Assembly: GCA_027579435.1 (NCBI GenBank) | Contig: JANBPK010000851.1 | Span: forward strand, 1-64,000 | Direction: 5' to 3' | DNA from: Candolleomyces eurysporus | Lineage: Eukaryota > Basidiomycota > Agaricomycetes > Agaricales > Psathyrellaceae | DNA length: 64,000 nt | Shown: positions 33,937 to 47,600 of the stretch, piece after piece | How the letters are laid out: each line of letters starts with the position of its first letter | Numbering within the stretch: the first letter of the stretch is position 1 | Position numbers and translations under genes: made by a program | The notes under the pieces: generated by a model | The model's database searches: none | Told to the model about the DNA's origin: nothing | The model's input: only the letters and a program-made list of their open reading frames with translations

Positions 33937-34996
33937 CGTTGGCAACGGTGGTGAGAACGAGATGGGGATGGAAGTGGGAGGGGAAGATGCAATGAAGGGA
34001 CTTGGAGGAGCAATGAGGGGTTATATAGAAATTGTTCTGGGTTAAGATAATAATTTCGAAACAAGACAAAAATAAATTGTGGTACGATTCACCATCACAT
34101 TTGGAAATGGAAACATGGAGTTTTTGGTCTTTTTTTCCGTATCTCGTAAAACCATTCCCAGTGCGCCTGAACCTGCCTGAGCCTCCCTGGTCAACACGAA
34201 ACCCCACCCAATTGTCTGGCGACGGACGATACGGCCGTGGCCTCAGAGCACCCCACTGAATTCACCGTTCCGGTACACATATACGGCCGTCTATATTGTG
34301 ATCGGCCAATTACAGACCAAGTATAGCAAACGACTGCCATTGGACATTTCTGGCACCGGGTTGGGACGCCGGGTTGGAGCGAAAGCGCTTCGCAATATGA
34401 ACTCCTCGAGGAACACACGCTACTAATAAAGTCTGGACCATCGCGTGTGGATAGCCCAACTGCCTTGGCATTCAGGGCCCAAGTATGTCAGTCGCGTTAG
34501 GTCCAGATCGTGCACTCACTATTGTCTTCCTCGATACAGCAGTCCAATATAAACCGCTGTTCTACTTGGGGCGCTTGGACTGGTCACTGGAGAGCTTTCA
34601 GTCTTCCTCGTTGGGACAAAACGTTCCTCGAATGTTACTATGCATTTCGGTTCGACTTCTTTTTCCCAACTCCATCTTCTCCTGTGAGCGTCACAGCGAT
34701 GGTTGCGATGCCACCACGAGCCAACACCACCCGCTCCTCAAACGGTCATCAACCAAAAGAATCCTTATAGAACTCGAGTTACCTCTTTTACCCTTACCGG
34801 CCCCCATGGAACTTTGCCTCGTGAAGTGAAGAGATGTGAAGAAGCCAAAAATAAAGATTAAATGTGCGTAGGATACTTTCCAGCGCGGCTAGGTCCTACG
34901 CTACAACTTTCAAAGGTGAAGAGATGATGCGAAGAGCAGGGGGTATCGACTTTGACCAAACAATAATGATAGTTTCGAACTTGGACCGCACGACTC
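33937..34996. other. HMGS upstream region and DUF3455 3' flank
   Basis: 1.06 kb between two minus-strand genes. It includes the HMGS TATA box and CCAAT-type words near 34305. The small frames 34485-34829 and 34864-35076 have no coding support; the second overlaps the end of the DUF3455 gene in antisense. Confidence 0.45.
34021..34027 (-). promoter_or_regulatory. TATA box of HMG-CoA synthase gene
   Basis: TATATAA on the minus strand, about 85 nt upstream of the HMGS ATG and followed by a C/T-rich stretch, a common fungal core-promoter arrangement. Confidence 0.55.
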
Positions 34997-35880
34997 TCAT
35001 GCCACGGTTGACCCATACAAGACTGGAAGAAGCATTGTCAATCAGCACAGCTCTCACTCCCAAAAACTCGTGGTAACACTCACAGTATTTTGACGTATAC
35101 TTGACAGAAATGGGTGCAGATCCGGGTGTACACTGGAATGATCGACCGGAGGTAAGCACACATTCTTCCTCTCAAAATTTAATGTCGACACTCACTGAAG
35201 CAGGAGCAGGGCCACCCTGGGTGTCAGTTCGATAGATGGCAGTGGCCAGTGCGCCTTCAACAGCCTTCAATTGCAGGAAGTCGACGTTCTTGGCTCCTTC
35301 TGGCGAAGGGATGCCGGCGACCTTGGCGCCAACGACGTATGCGCCTGACTTGCCCTTGACGTTCTTGGGGCCAATCGCTCGCATGTCCCACACTGGGGCG
35401 TTGGTGCCGGCAGGTGTCTTGGTGAAGAAGTGAGCTCCGCTTGCGACAACACCAAGAGGGGTCGCGATGCCGCTCTGACATCTGCTTGAAAGAGGTCCGT
35501 CGGGGATGTTCTTCCAGATCGTATAGGCAGTCTTCTGGATGGTGTCGAAAGCGGGCTTGCCGCCGAGACACGAGATGTCGAAGAGTGCTGCTACAGCACC
35601 GGCGCTCCTGTAAATGGCATACCAGCACGTAAGTCATCGTTGATCCCGTTTCAGATAAAATTTCAGCGACTTACGCATATGTTCCAGCATCAGTGCAGGT
35701 GTAGTTCTGAACGCCGACACCAAGCAAGGCGAAGGAAGGTGCGCCGGTCTGTGCGGCGAGTCCTGTTTGACCAGCAGGAAGCTTCATGAGAGCCTTCGCG
35801 GTGCTACACGAAGGGACGACGGCTGCGAAGGCCGACGCAGCAAGGACGACGGTGGACAAAATCGACTTTGAGGAAAACAT
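34997..35880 (-). CDS. Secreted DUF3455-family protein
   Basis: Small secreted protein of unknown function, common in filamentous fungi. A signal peptide is evident (MFSSKSILSTVVLAASAFAA). The body has the family pattern: FALLGVGVQNYTC, VAALFDISCLGG, GAHFFTKTPAGTNAPVWDMR, GIPSPEGAKNVDFLQLKAVE, TAIYRTDTQGGPAPAS. After an intron, CTPGSAPISVKYTSKY follows, and a last small exon gives FLYGSTVA and a stop at 34997. Several cysteines suggest disulfides in the secreted form. The short terminal exon is inferred from splice sites and the family's aromatic ending. A TATA box lies about 190 nt upstream. Confidence 0.83.
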
Positions 35881-38266
35881 CGCGATAGATGGATAGTGGA
35901 TGGATAGACGGGTTGCTCAACACCGATGAAACGCGAAGCAAAAAGTATGCAGGCAAGATAAAACCCAAAAATTAACGAAAGAAACTGACACTGCAAGCAG
36001 TATCGGGGAAGGGAAGAAAGAGGGCAAAAAGCAGAGATGTGGGGGTTCCATCGTTTCGATCTGTCTCATATTTATATGGGCACATCAACTGATCGACGGA
36101 ATGCCCCGCATTCAGGTCTGTCATCCGAAAAAACTTTACAAAGCACCAGCAGCACAACAGAAAGTCCGCATTTCGCCCAATGCCAGCCCACGCAAGACGT
36201 ACGGCTCGGTGAGCTGACACCGCCCATGGTTCCAGGCTCTTTTGATGCGCGCATGGTATGTCATAGTCGACCCTGCACATTCATTCAATCGTTCACCCCG
36301 ACCTCTGTTCATTTAAATCGTACACAAATATTCGGAAGAACGGAGATTCCTCCATTCCATTTACGTGTTTCTCTTCTTCCCTCTCGATATACAAATCCGG
36401 ATTTCCACTCTTTGACCGACTCTTCAGATGGAACCCACGAACAGAAGCTTTTGTAGTGGTTATGGAAGTCAGACAGATTTGGACGTTCGGGCGCTACGCA
36501 ACCAGCCAATGAAACGCCGCCTATGTTTAGCGTGTACGCGATGACACCTTCAGTGGCATCTCGTATGTGGCCGTGTGTAGATAGATATGTATATCAAGGG
36601 CTGTCATATCTTGGGCGGCTGCGGGAGTTGTATTCCATTGAACAGGGACACACTTTGATGGGTTTTGGCAACTCGATGACAGTCGACGAGAAGCCCGCTA
36701 TGAGTGAGCCGATGGGAACTCTTTAGATGTGGGCTCTTGGCCTATCCGTTATTTGAGGACGAGGAGGACGACGCGTAGGTCCTGGTGGGAGAGTATTGAA
36801 GGAAGAACAGGTGAGGTGTACATGCGTGTACGTATTCGATTATCGCGATTGGTGCCACTTGCAATTGCTTTCCACAACACGCTACCATCGAAGGATCTTA
36901 TCAAGTCTGATCATGACGGCGTCTATCGTCCTAACTCACCGATCAGAACCTGGTTGTCTTGGTATCCATGGAGGAGAGATTATCACTGTCAAGGACGTTA
37001 AAGTTCAACAATCCATCTCTTCAAGGTTATATCCACTACCATAGCATCCGAACCGGTACACATCGTCGCCTTCGTCGAAGATCCTGGGATGCATCTTTGA
37101 AGAGATGAACAAGAGCGACTCTTCTGTTCGATCGAAAGTGCGAGGCTGGTTCGTCGTTGCTATCCTTCCCCGAGTAGTGAGCACCTTCGTCTATACTGCA
37201 TACGTCCCGGGTGGTGAGAAACCGACAAAGATCCGCACCTTCGGTGTGCATAGGCGGCGCAGCCTCCCACCTGACCACGGGTTGAAAAACGTCCTCATCA
37301 CCTACACGAGCCCACACGGCGGCCTCTCCCAAACAGGACGACACCCTGATTTTGATAGAGCCCACTTGCGCACTGCGCAGTCCTCGGCAATCCCACAAAG
37401 CAGCGGTGGTAGAGGCTCGGAGCTCAAGGGAAAGACGCGCGCCAATCAGGGCGTCTAGATTCGCACAATGAAAGCCTCGCGACGGGTTCAGCCTGTTGCC
37501 GACACCCCCCGTTCCACCCGGAGCTCATGTGAAGAGACGGAGGAATAACTCTTCTCGTAAAAGACCGTAAGTACCTAAGGTTGGATGGATGGCGCCCTGG
37601 TCGTCAAGGTCCCGTTCCCGGCGCAATAGCAACGATGCCGTCCGACGACTTAGCGAACTGCGCCCTCGGGCGTCATGGCATTTGGGTTTAGGCGACCATG
37701 GGATCCGGAGTCGGTAGTTGCGCACCCCGCCTTTCAACTTGACTTATAAGTTATAGACTAGACTTCACAGGTCGGGCAATATAAAAGCTTCAAATCAAAT
37801 AAAACGAATTCGAAATTGATTATTAGTACACGCAAGTGACAATCTAGAGTAGGAAAGCTAAATTACAGGTATACAACTCGAGAAAATCTCTCGAGTAATG
37901 CACAGTATGCGACGATAATATATGTAAGAATACAATGGATGCGTACAATAATGATACAAATGCAGGGACTGGAATGGAAAGCGATAGTAGAAAACGGTAG
38001 GGAGGTGTCGCAAGCGTTTTTTGGGTTCGTTAAGGAGAAGAAAACGAAAGCAGGCATCAAGCCTGAGAGAGCAAAACAGAGTTCAAAGAGTCCAGAATAG
38101 ATAGGTAGACGAAAGCAAGTGTTCGCAGAGCATTAGCCTCGTGTCGATAATCGATGAATCGTTAATCGTATCTTGAATCATGATAAAATCTTGAGCGTAG
38201 ACGTCGCAGGAGCCATATCATCGTGAAGAAGCAGAAGAGCGTGCAAGACCGGTCCGTTCCAGTCCA
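35881..38266. other. 2.4-kb intergenic region, no recognised gene
   Basis: It contains the DUF3455 promoter at its left end and the 3' flank of the next minus-strand gene at its right. Frames such as 36729-37001 and 37105-37458 (plus) have no domain, intron or bias support. 37740-38260 is AT-rich. Confidence 0.45.
36069..36076 (-). promoter_or_regulatory. TATA box of DUF3455 gene
   Basis: TATAAATA on the minus strand about 190 nt upstream of the DUF3455 start codon, suggesting a TATA-type, regulated promoter with a moderately long 5' UTR. Confidence 0.4.
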
Positions 38267-40040
38267 CTAAAACTCCCTCTTCGACGCGCCTCCAAAGATA
38301 GCCCTCAAATCCAGCCTCGACGCCCGTTTCATCAACCCACTGTCCTTCATTGGATCCACTCGCTTCTCCTCGTCGACAAAGTCATACTCCGAATCATCAT
38401 CAAACTTCGAGACCTCGGGTTGGAAGCTATCCATCAGAAACTCCCGCTTGCCTTCCCTCACGAGCTGCCTGTGATCAACTGGTGCGGCCGTTGGAGCAGC
38501 CAGGGTAGCCGATAGCGAAGGAACACGAGCAGAAAGAGGGGGGATGCCAGACCCAGGAGAAGACACGGCAACAACTTTCTGCATCTTCGTCATCCCAGGG
38601 GCGATCTTCAATGGAGCAGGGCGTTTGCGAGGGCGACGGGGCGAGGTTTCCGGTGTGTTAGGGATGTGGGTTGGGAAGAGGGGAGAACGAGGTGATTTTG
38701 GGAGGGAGCTCATAACGAGTCCAAAGGCCTGCATGTCGGTCATAAATTCGGGCTTCCTGAGGTGCTTGGCGGCGCGGAAAGGTCGGGACGGGAGGCAGAG
38801 GACGGAGGCGCCGGGTTTGATTGGTCCATGAGCCCGGGGGGGACTCCGGTGCGTCAAAATTAACCATGGGCTCGCATTGGTAGGCCGGTGCGTCCTCGAC
38901 CTGCATCATGTAGGCAGGATCAAGATCGGAATCGAGGGTAGAGTTGGAGGTGGCGCTGTCTCGTCGCTCGAGGGTGACTTCGTTGATCGGGGAGGAGGTG
39001 AACTTGACCCAGCCCTTGGTATTCCTCTTCTCGTCCGTGGGAGAGCCAGAGTCGCTATCGGCCAAAAGGCCACGGTACTCCAGTTCCTCATCTCGGTCCC
39101 ACCAGACACCACCCTTTCCGTCGCGGTAAACGTCGCCGACAGCGCCGGACTCCGTGGTCATCGTTCGCTTGATGTGGTCCTCCATCTTTCCACCGTCTGC
39201 GAACTGCATCAGAGCGAGTTCATTTGCAAGGGTAGGGGGAGCACGAATCAGGCCGCCGTAGAGTGCCTTTTTCTTGGCTGCAGAGGACTTCCTGGGGCTG
39301 GGGGACTTTCCCCTGCCCTTGGATTTGACGGTCCCTCTGGATGGGGCAGTCGCGGTGGTGTAGCTGGGAGACGGAAGTGGAGGAACGGGAGGCAGAGTGC
39401 TAGCATCATCGGTAGTCGACTTGGAGAGGGACTTGCTTCGGGATCGAATGTGCGTCAAGGACTTAATTTTCTTGATCATCTTCTCTTTCTTCTCCTTGCT
39501 CTCTTCCTTAGCTTGTGCCTTGGCACGCATCTTCTCTTCGGCAAGCTGTTGCTCCTTCTGGGCCTTGGCCCTCAGCAAGGGTGATGGTGTCTCTGGAGTC
39601 TTCGGCATGTGCGTGAAGATGGTGTTATAGCCCAGGGCAGTGAAATCGAAAGTTTTGTGGGATGCGGTGGTGGGTGTCACGATGAAGGGGCTCGAAGGGA
39701 CTCTGCGGTGGCCGATGCCCAAAGTAGTGGCAGATAGCCCAAAGTTAATCGAGGGGCGGCGGCTCGAATTAGATAGGCGCCGGTGCGGGGAGACGGGGGC
39801 GGGCGATCCGGGCTGCACGTGCAATGCCCAGTTAGTAACCTTGGCTGTGAGGCTCGGGCGTCGGGCTACCCGATTAGGAATGGGCGGCAATTGGCACACT
39901 GGGGGAGAGCACGGAGGCTTGGCAGCTGTGCGCCGTTTTGAGGGAGGTGGCTGGGACAAGAATGTGTATGATGGTGCAGCACCGGCCACGCCTTTAAAAG
40001 AGATGGTGTAGACACCATGGTTCATAGCTCCGGTATCCAT
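38267..40040 (-). CDS. Hypothetical disordered protein with basic coiled coil
   Basis: I do not recognise a named family. The frame starts MDTGAMNHGVYTISFKGVA and is rich in S, P, K and R. A charged helical stretch near residues 150-200 (LLRAKAQKEQQLAEEKMRAK, then KKEKMIKKIKSLTHIRS) is likely coiled coil. GKSPSPRKSSAAKKKALYGG and VGDVYRDGKGGVWWDRDEEL follow. At a C7 run (38836-38842) the frame must drop one base to continue into the second half (KHLRKPEFMTDMQAFGLVM, EYDFVDEEKRVDP, SRLDLRAIFGG) and the stop at 38267. The alternative frame stops soon after and looks less conserved. It appears to be one exon of about 590 residues. No targeting signal is seen; the basic patches could suit nuclear or cytoskeletal binding, but this is a guess. 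Confidence 0.65.
38836..38842 (-). other. Homopolymer frameshift (C7) in the disordered-protein gene
   Basis: Two long frames meet here. Reading six cytosines instead of seven joins them as NFDAPESPR and AHGPIKPGASV. This fits the same one-base-excess pattern seen at 7049 and 51840. Confidence 0.65.
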
Positions 40041-41688
40041 CTTATTATCAATGGGTGGTAGTTCCGTGGATATAAAAATGAGTCTAGATAATGGCAACGG
40101 AGCCTGTCAGTATAATGAACGTGCCACACGAAGATTGAACTCACCACAGAAGATACAATGGAGAACGTGAAGGCGTTAGCGTTAAGCGTAAGAATGGAGG
40201 CGCGGAGAGAGGAACAGAGGCTACCAGACGAGACTAGCTCAAGCCCAGGATGCTGAATTCGACACTCGCTAGCCCTGCCATTATAATCTATACGGCCAAC
40301 AAAAGCACTCTCGTCCGTCTATTGTCCCGCCAACCTGAATGGCTGGCAACCGCGCACTGTTCTATGACGTACAAATAATGCACAACAGTCTATTGTCCGT
40401 GTCACGCCACTGTGACAGCATGTCACTGTCACACCCGTTCCTGATGTACCTGATCTGCTTCCAAGTTCTCGCCTGCTCGTAGGAAATTCACCGCCTATTA
40501 TGCTTAGTAGTCGACACTTTGTACTCTCCTTACCGACAAACCTGAACAGCTTCTCTGTCAAATTCCTCAGTAGTTTTTTTGTCGGCATTACACCGGAGAC
40601 TGAGTACTATACCATCTTATCAGACGATGCACCACAATGCTGGGGATCTGCAGTACGAGCAACAAGGCTCTCGCTCCTCGGTTAACCTCCATAATTGCTC
40701 TTCTCCTGGCTTCCAACTTCTCCGGTCCAACCTTGCGCTTGCAGCATCGTAATTGTGGAAACACGTTCCGAGTTGCTACAGCTTCGTAAAGGTGATGTCC
40801 CGGAGAATGGAGACTTGCGTACTGCGCTACCTTGAAGTACGCGGACCGTGCGCTTCCCTCACTGGCCACGACGTCGGTTAGAAACAATTAGGTTGCTGCT
40901 CGGTCGTAGATTCCATTCTACTTGAACTCTCATCGTATCGATGCTGGTGAGCGTTTGCAATTGTGCCCATAATGAACTTCTCTGTCAGAGTAAAAGGTAC
41001 GCTCACCTTTCCATTCTGAATCTTCCCGACATTATTTCCATACGAGCTCATTTCCGGGACACAGCGACCCCTTGGTTACTAGCACGGAACTCACAGGGTC
41101 GCCCCTGGACTAGGCATACGCCAGAACCCGCCCACCGCCTCGTGGCGTTGAATTGAATCTCACCCTATTCACTTCTGAACCCGACGAACAATTGCCTATC
41201 TGAGAGTTCTACCTGCCTGTGGTCTCAAAGACAGGCCTAAGAACTTGGGAACGTCCCTGTCGACTCACTCTCGACTTGATTGAAACACCTAGCTGCCTCT
41301 GAGGAGTCCAACATGGTCGCGGAAAGAACTTAGGCTGGCCGTGAATGCTCTAGAATAGGGGGANTTACTACATTCGAAAAGAATATGTATGTTACACAAG
41401 GAAACTATTCTCGACACAAACAGGACATAGAAGGGGGCAACGACGGCATTAGCATGAAACGACGTAGACAAGGGAGAAGGAGGGAAAAAACATGACAGTC
41501 TTCGATTCATCATAACTTGAACAGGAATTGAGTAGAGAAAGGGTCCCGGCAACTTGGAAGGTGAGGTTGCAAATAGATACATGTAGGAAGGAGGTCACTG
41601 GAGAAGGAATGCGGCGAGAAAACAAAAGATGAGGTTAAATTTCCACTGTTCCTCATCAGAAAAGAATAGGCGGGGGAAGGCGAGCCAA
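40041..41688. other. 1.65-kb intergenic region, no recognised gene
   Basis: Upstream flank of the disordered-protein gene and 3' flank of the Rho GEF gene. Frames at 40588-40887 and 41289-41582 lack support. An N at 41364 follows a G-rich run. I see no tRNA or structured RNA. Confidence 0.45.
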
Positions 41689-44600
41689 CTATGACCTCCA
41701 CGAACCGGCCGTCGAGGGTCGTGCATCCCCAGTGTGGTGTCCTCTTGTAGTTTGATAAGGCGTCTGCGACGTCGAAGCTGACCCATAATGTCCTTGCTGC
41801 TGTCGATATCCTCCATACCCATTCGCACCCTGATCATACCCATACCCAACAGCAACAGGGGCGTCACCAACCGCATACCCGTACTGCTGGTGTTGCTGCT
41901 GCGGGACAGAATCGGGCTGTTGCTGATAATACGATTGCTGGTCGAATTCTTGTTGACGGTACTGTTGTTGATGCCGGGGAGAAGGTTGAGGAGGATAGAT
42001 GGGCACTGTTGGCACCAGCTCCGAGACACATTGGGCGATAGCTTTCGATCGTCCCATACCCTCTGTGTTGGTCATGACAATATGAACTTTAGCTTCCTGC
42101 TGCTCGTTGGAGGGGGTCTTGGAAGATACACCTCGTCCATCCCAAATACACCGAATGTCATTTCCGGGAATGATCTGGGCGAGCCGACCTGTTTCGATGT
42201 AGCGGATTTCAATGAAGCGGGTATCGAAGAGGAGGATGAAGGGTTCGTGGCATGCAACACGCTCGGCAGTTCCCTCCCATTCAATAATGACACCATTTCG
42301 AACAGGGTCGCCATGTTTGTCCACGTATAGACCGAATTCTGCAACACAAGTCATTTAAGCTGAGTACGGTGTAGAGTATTTGCATCCACTTACCGTCGTA
42401 CGCAAGAAGGAACTCATTTTCTTGAGACCTGAACATTCCCATCGGGCGACAAGCATCGCAGCGTTTGGCAATATGCGCGTACTTGGGCTGTTCGCGCAAG
42501 GGGATAGTGACACTGTTGAAACTAAACTGAACGTTAGGAACGTTGTTCTAGATCTTTGGGAGAATATACGAACTTGTTGAGGTCCATAATCTCGAAGCCC
42601 TTGGCACACAGGATAGCAACACGGGCCTTGAGGAAGACGAGGTCGAACGACTCGGAAGGCAAGAAGAAATCTCGATAGATTCGGAACCAGTCTGATTTGG
42701 TCGAGCGGAAGCCAAGCCTTGAGCCCAATCCAACAGGCGCTTTCACCCTCTCGGTAATCTTATCCCCCACGGGCTCCAGGACACGGAAGATGCTGTCAAG
42801 CTTTGGAGCAGTCAGCAAACCGATACTAGAGAACGAACAAAATGCAATTCTTACCCCCTTCTTCTTCATGTATGCAACCAGAGTTCGACCGTGTAAAGTG
42901 CCAACACTGAAGAAGTGGACATCCTTGGTACCGTTCAACTTCTGCGGGATCAGATTGTTATGAGCGGCAGCTGGAGACGAGGGAACAAGGGCTTCGATAT
43001 GGTAGGCGAACAGTGACTGTCAACAGAATCAGTATTTTTAATACGAGTCCTGCTCAACATGGGATACACACCTTGTCTGCAAGAACCAGGAAGATGCCAA
43101 ACGTTTCCAGCATTGCGCACTGGGTGACCGCCTTGAGCTGCAGTACACGGCGCATGGCTACACAAAAAATACCAATTAGGACTACAGCAGGTAAGATGAA
43201 GCATGGGCTTACATTTGGGATCATGTCGATACCCAATCCATACACCCTCCTGGCAACCAACAGCAACCAGGTTTCGCCCATCGGGAGTGGCTAGAAAAGA
43301 TGCACTCGTTAGCCCGAATATCCAGAAAAAANCGCACAAAAGGTCAAACTCACTGAAAGGCACCGAGCAAGTGACCTTGCCGGTAAACGTATTATTCTGT
43401 TCCCAAGCAGGTCCTTGGTTCGCATTCGCATAGAGCGGCATAAGGAACGTATCTGCACTCAAGGTCTCCACCTCAAACGCCTTGTTCGAGTCTTGCACAA
43501 CTTTCCTCAACGCAACCGCATGCTCTAGTTTTTCCTTCCACTCAGACCGACTCTGAGCGCTCTCGGTATAAAGAACGTAAGCACCACCCATGCGACCATT
43601 GTGGTGCAAAGTAAGAGGGTACACGGAACGCGCATCGGATTCGGGAGAGACGTTTGGAGCGTTCATACCAGGTGATTCGAGTTGCGGCCTATCGGGTCGA
43701 GGGATTCGTCCTAGGATACCAGCATTTCGTTGAGCAGGCGGATCCGTGAAATTGACGAGAGTGAGCAGGTCCAGGGGAATCGGCTATTTTTCCTGTCAGC
43801 TCTTGGAACTATGAGAGGAGAATTTGTAAAAGACTTGACTTACCCGACGGTTGACCATATACTTCACGACGCCAGGCTCCCCATCTCCCTTCGCCCCCTT
43901 GATCTTGGTCAACACAACTGCGAAACATCAGGGTACGGTCATAAATGAGAAAATCATACAGCACTTACGATAATTGTCGAACAAAAGGACAAACAATTCG
44001 CTCCAGTTCCAATCCAACCCGCTATCAGGCTGACGCAACAGTTTGCCCGAGTGGATGAGGTTACGGTCAGGGTTGAACAAGTCCATATCGACGTTCTCTC
44101 CCTGCTTGCTGAACACGAGGTTTGAGCTGTATCGCCACAATTCGACTTTGGTTTTCGCAGAAGCAACACCCGGCTCAGACTCCTTTCCGAGAGCCTTGAT
44201 GACATCGATGACATTGGGGATATTGGTCAGATCTTCGTGACCAGGCTCTGTCTCATCCATGATCCCTTTCAGCAAGAGCTCGTACCGCAAGAGACGGGGA
44301 ATAGGTCGATTGATGAAGCTCTTCATGTCCAGTCGATGGGCATCTGGGTGTCGCGTTTGTTGCTAAATGGAAGAGAAGTTGGTATGAGCACTTGATTTCT
44401 CCGGAGAACACGAAAACGTACCTCGACGAACTCCCTGAATGCAGGGTTGTTGGCCATTTCATCATCGATGCGGTAGGCTGCAATGGGGTAGTTGGGGATA
44501 TACTCCATATACGCCTCGCGGAAGTTGAGTGCAGCATCCATCATAGGGTCAGTCACACTCCTGATAATCGGATGCTGCTCCCTCTGAATTTCGTGGAAAG

Positions 44601-47600
44601 CCTGGACCAGTTTCTTGTGGTGTTGCAGCAACTCGTCGAAATTGTGGTACACCTCGTCAATGAAACGCTCCAGCCTCTCCTTGCCAATAATCGGGGGTAC
44701 CCTACTTCTCAAAGGTCGGATGTACATCTACAGCAACAGGAAGAAGTTTGGTCAGCGCTTAAGCAACAGTAAAGAAAAAGGACGACTTACAATCTCGATG
44801 TTCTCAAGATCCTTGACATACGCCATTTCTCCCTTAATCAACTCAAAGATGATCGACTGCCTCTTCGCCTCCTTCTTGGGCAACGACTTCCTCAGCTCCA
44901 CCGACACCATATCATGCCACTCCCACTTCGCCGTGGGTCCCGTGCCCATAGCAGACTGGAACGTCCTCAACTGAGCAATCGTCTGCAAACTCTTGATGGC
45001 AGTAATAGCTTCCTTGAGGAACGAGGCGTCCGCACTCTCTGCGGCTGTCTCATGCAAAATAGCTTCAAGCAAGCTAGGATATTTGTGCAGGTGCTCAGAA
45101 GGTCTGTTGAGGAAATGTTTGAGGTCGAGCCGTGGACCGTCTTCTCGGACTTTAGCACAGTCGCGTGAGCATTGCTAGAGATTGGAAGGGTGCGATAGAA
45201 GACAACGTTAGTTTACCTATTGCTAGACGTAGATATCAATTGAAAACGCACCTCCAAAAACAGCTTGAACTCTGAGTTGTGCTCAATCTCCTCCTTGAGC
45301 CTCTTCTCCGCAGTAGGGTAATGACCCGTATAAGCAGGGTAAGCCAGTCGGAATTCTGTCGCCGCTTCCAAGAAAATATCACCAATCCTCTGGATCACCG
45401 GTCCTTGTTCCCGTTGACGGACATACAGAACCTCCAACAATCTCCGATTGCACTCCCTCAGATCGAGAATATTGTTGAAGACATCGTCGATGAAGTCTTC
45501 AAGGAGATTTTGCGCCATGATGGTCGACCCAGAGCGACGGAGAGGCTTGATGTACATCGTCTCGACGATATCTAAATCTTGGATGTATTGCTCTTCCCTG
45601 ATAATGATGTTGTGGATGATGCTGTGTTTTTCGAACAAGATATTTCATCATCAACAAACCGATGTTTGCGGGCAGATACAAAGGAGGGCACTTACGACTG
45701 TCGTTGGATTTCACTTTGCGGTAACGATTGGAGAACACTCGGATCAAGGTTATCCTTCCACGACTCCCGCTTGGCAGCTGGCTCAGACTCTTCTGCCGCG
45801 GCGACAGGTTCAAGTGCAAAGTTACCCTAAATAAGGAAAACATACATTCTCAGCAACAGACAGGGGATTGGAGAGGTAACAACAAACAACTCACCTTTCG
45901 TGGGCACCCAAAAGCATAACAGGAAACACCGTCCCCACAGCTCGGAGAGTAGCATCGGCTGAGCATGGTGATCACACCCGTTGGTAGTTCTTCAGGAAGC
46001 CCAGTCTCTTGGTCGCCAAGGAACATGTACACTTCCTCTACACCATCTCGGAGGATATGACCGCCCCATTCAACTTCATAGAAGAACAGCTGGCTCTGCA
46101 GGCTTCGAGCGACTTGAACAGCGACGCGTCGGTCGTTGGTCGATACGCCATGGTTGATGGCTAGTTCTCGCTGAATGAGAGATTGGATCGTGGACTAATA
46201 AGAAAGATACTGATGTTACTCCCACGTCGCTTTGGAAAGAGAAAGAGAAAACGCACCACAATATCCTTCCCTGTAAAGGCCCTCTCGTACGGAATACTCC
46301 CTTTGACATGAGTCGCCCTAGGTATCTTATCACGAAGCTGCACGGCGATGTGCGACAACAACGACAAGTTAATGAATCTGCTCGGATCTTCCTCTTCCTC
46401 ATCCCAAAATTCTTCTTCCTCCTCCTGGAACTGGTACTGCGCAGCATGCTGATGCTGATCCCTGTCAAAATCGGCCATCGTACGCAAAACATCGGTAGGT
46501 CGGCGGTACACAGAAGCCGGATCCTCCTGCCTTTTCTCAAAGCCGACGTCTCCATAAGCCTCGGGAGATCCTACGGGGTATTGGAAGGCTGAAGATGAAG
46601 TGCTGGACGCGGTCGGAGGTCCTACGGGGACGTTGTCATATGGGTTATCCAGCGGTAACATATCCGGTTGACGCGGCTGCTGCTGCTTGACGTCCTGAAG
46701 GGGATCTTGCCTGAGATAGGACGAGGCCGCGGGTTTCAGCGATGCAGTTGGATACCGAGCGTCTTGCGGGTCAGCAGGGTATGTGTCGTCTGAATAGATT
46801 GGTCAGAGGAAAGAAGTAGAGCAAAGTAGACCGTAGCTCACAAGGAGGTGCTGACTGGAGTGATGGTGAATAGTTTTGATGAGAGTACTTCGAGCTGTTC
46901 AACGTTTCGTGGCTTGCTTGCCGTGAAACAGACTTGGAACCTCCCTGCGGCCCATCTGCCCGTGGTGGGAGTAGTGATGGTTGGCTGTGTCCGTTGGCGT
47001 TGGGTGATTCTAGCTCGTAAGCATTGTAGTATTGATCCTGATAGCCGTTCTTTTCCTCTGCGGTGTGGAGGTGGGGAATAGCAGGGGCAGAAGCCCCTGG
47101 AGGGCGTTGGGGTGCATTAGCGGCATATGGATCCGGCAGAGCCTTGTTTTTGTGGTCAACAGGAGAAACAGGGCTGTAGTAAGAAGCGCTTTCGGTGGAG
47201 GGTAGCGGTCGGTGACGACGGCTTTGAGCCTGGGTGGCGTTGGCAGTCGTTGCCCTCTTCAACAAATCCGAGCCAGAACCTTGCCCAAGGTTGTAATCGA
47301 AGCTGTAGGGACTGTAGGGATTGGGGCGGATTGGGGCATTTGGATCCTGGTATGGCTCGGGTTCTGGCATCCCGAATGAGCTCTTCGCAGGACTGGCCGG
47401 GGTTGGAGGCAGAGCTCGACGAGGTGATTTGGGGGAAGCAGGGAGGCCAGCCGGTGCTGAGGGTAGGTGATTCTGTACGGCAGCAGCTGACAGAGAGTCC
47501 ATTAGGTGATATTTCGCAAAGTAGAATCTGATGCATACTATAGAAAGAGCTGTACTGGAAGCCTGGTGGTTGCGGTGGGGGATGTGCCGGCGCCGAACTG

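Noticed and set aside
34864..35076. 70-codon plus frame
   Set aside because: Antisense over the last exon of the DUF3455 gene.
37105..37458. 117-codon plus frame
   Set aside because: No motif, isolated, no splice logic.
39640..40011. 123-codon plus frame
   Set aside because: Antisense to the disordered-protein gene, with no support of its own.
40588..40887. 99-codon minus frame
   Set aside because: Tested as a possible exon; no homology or matching neighbour exon recognised.
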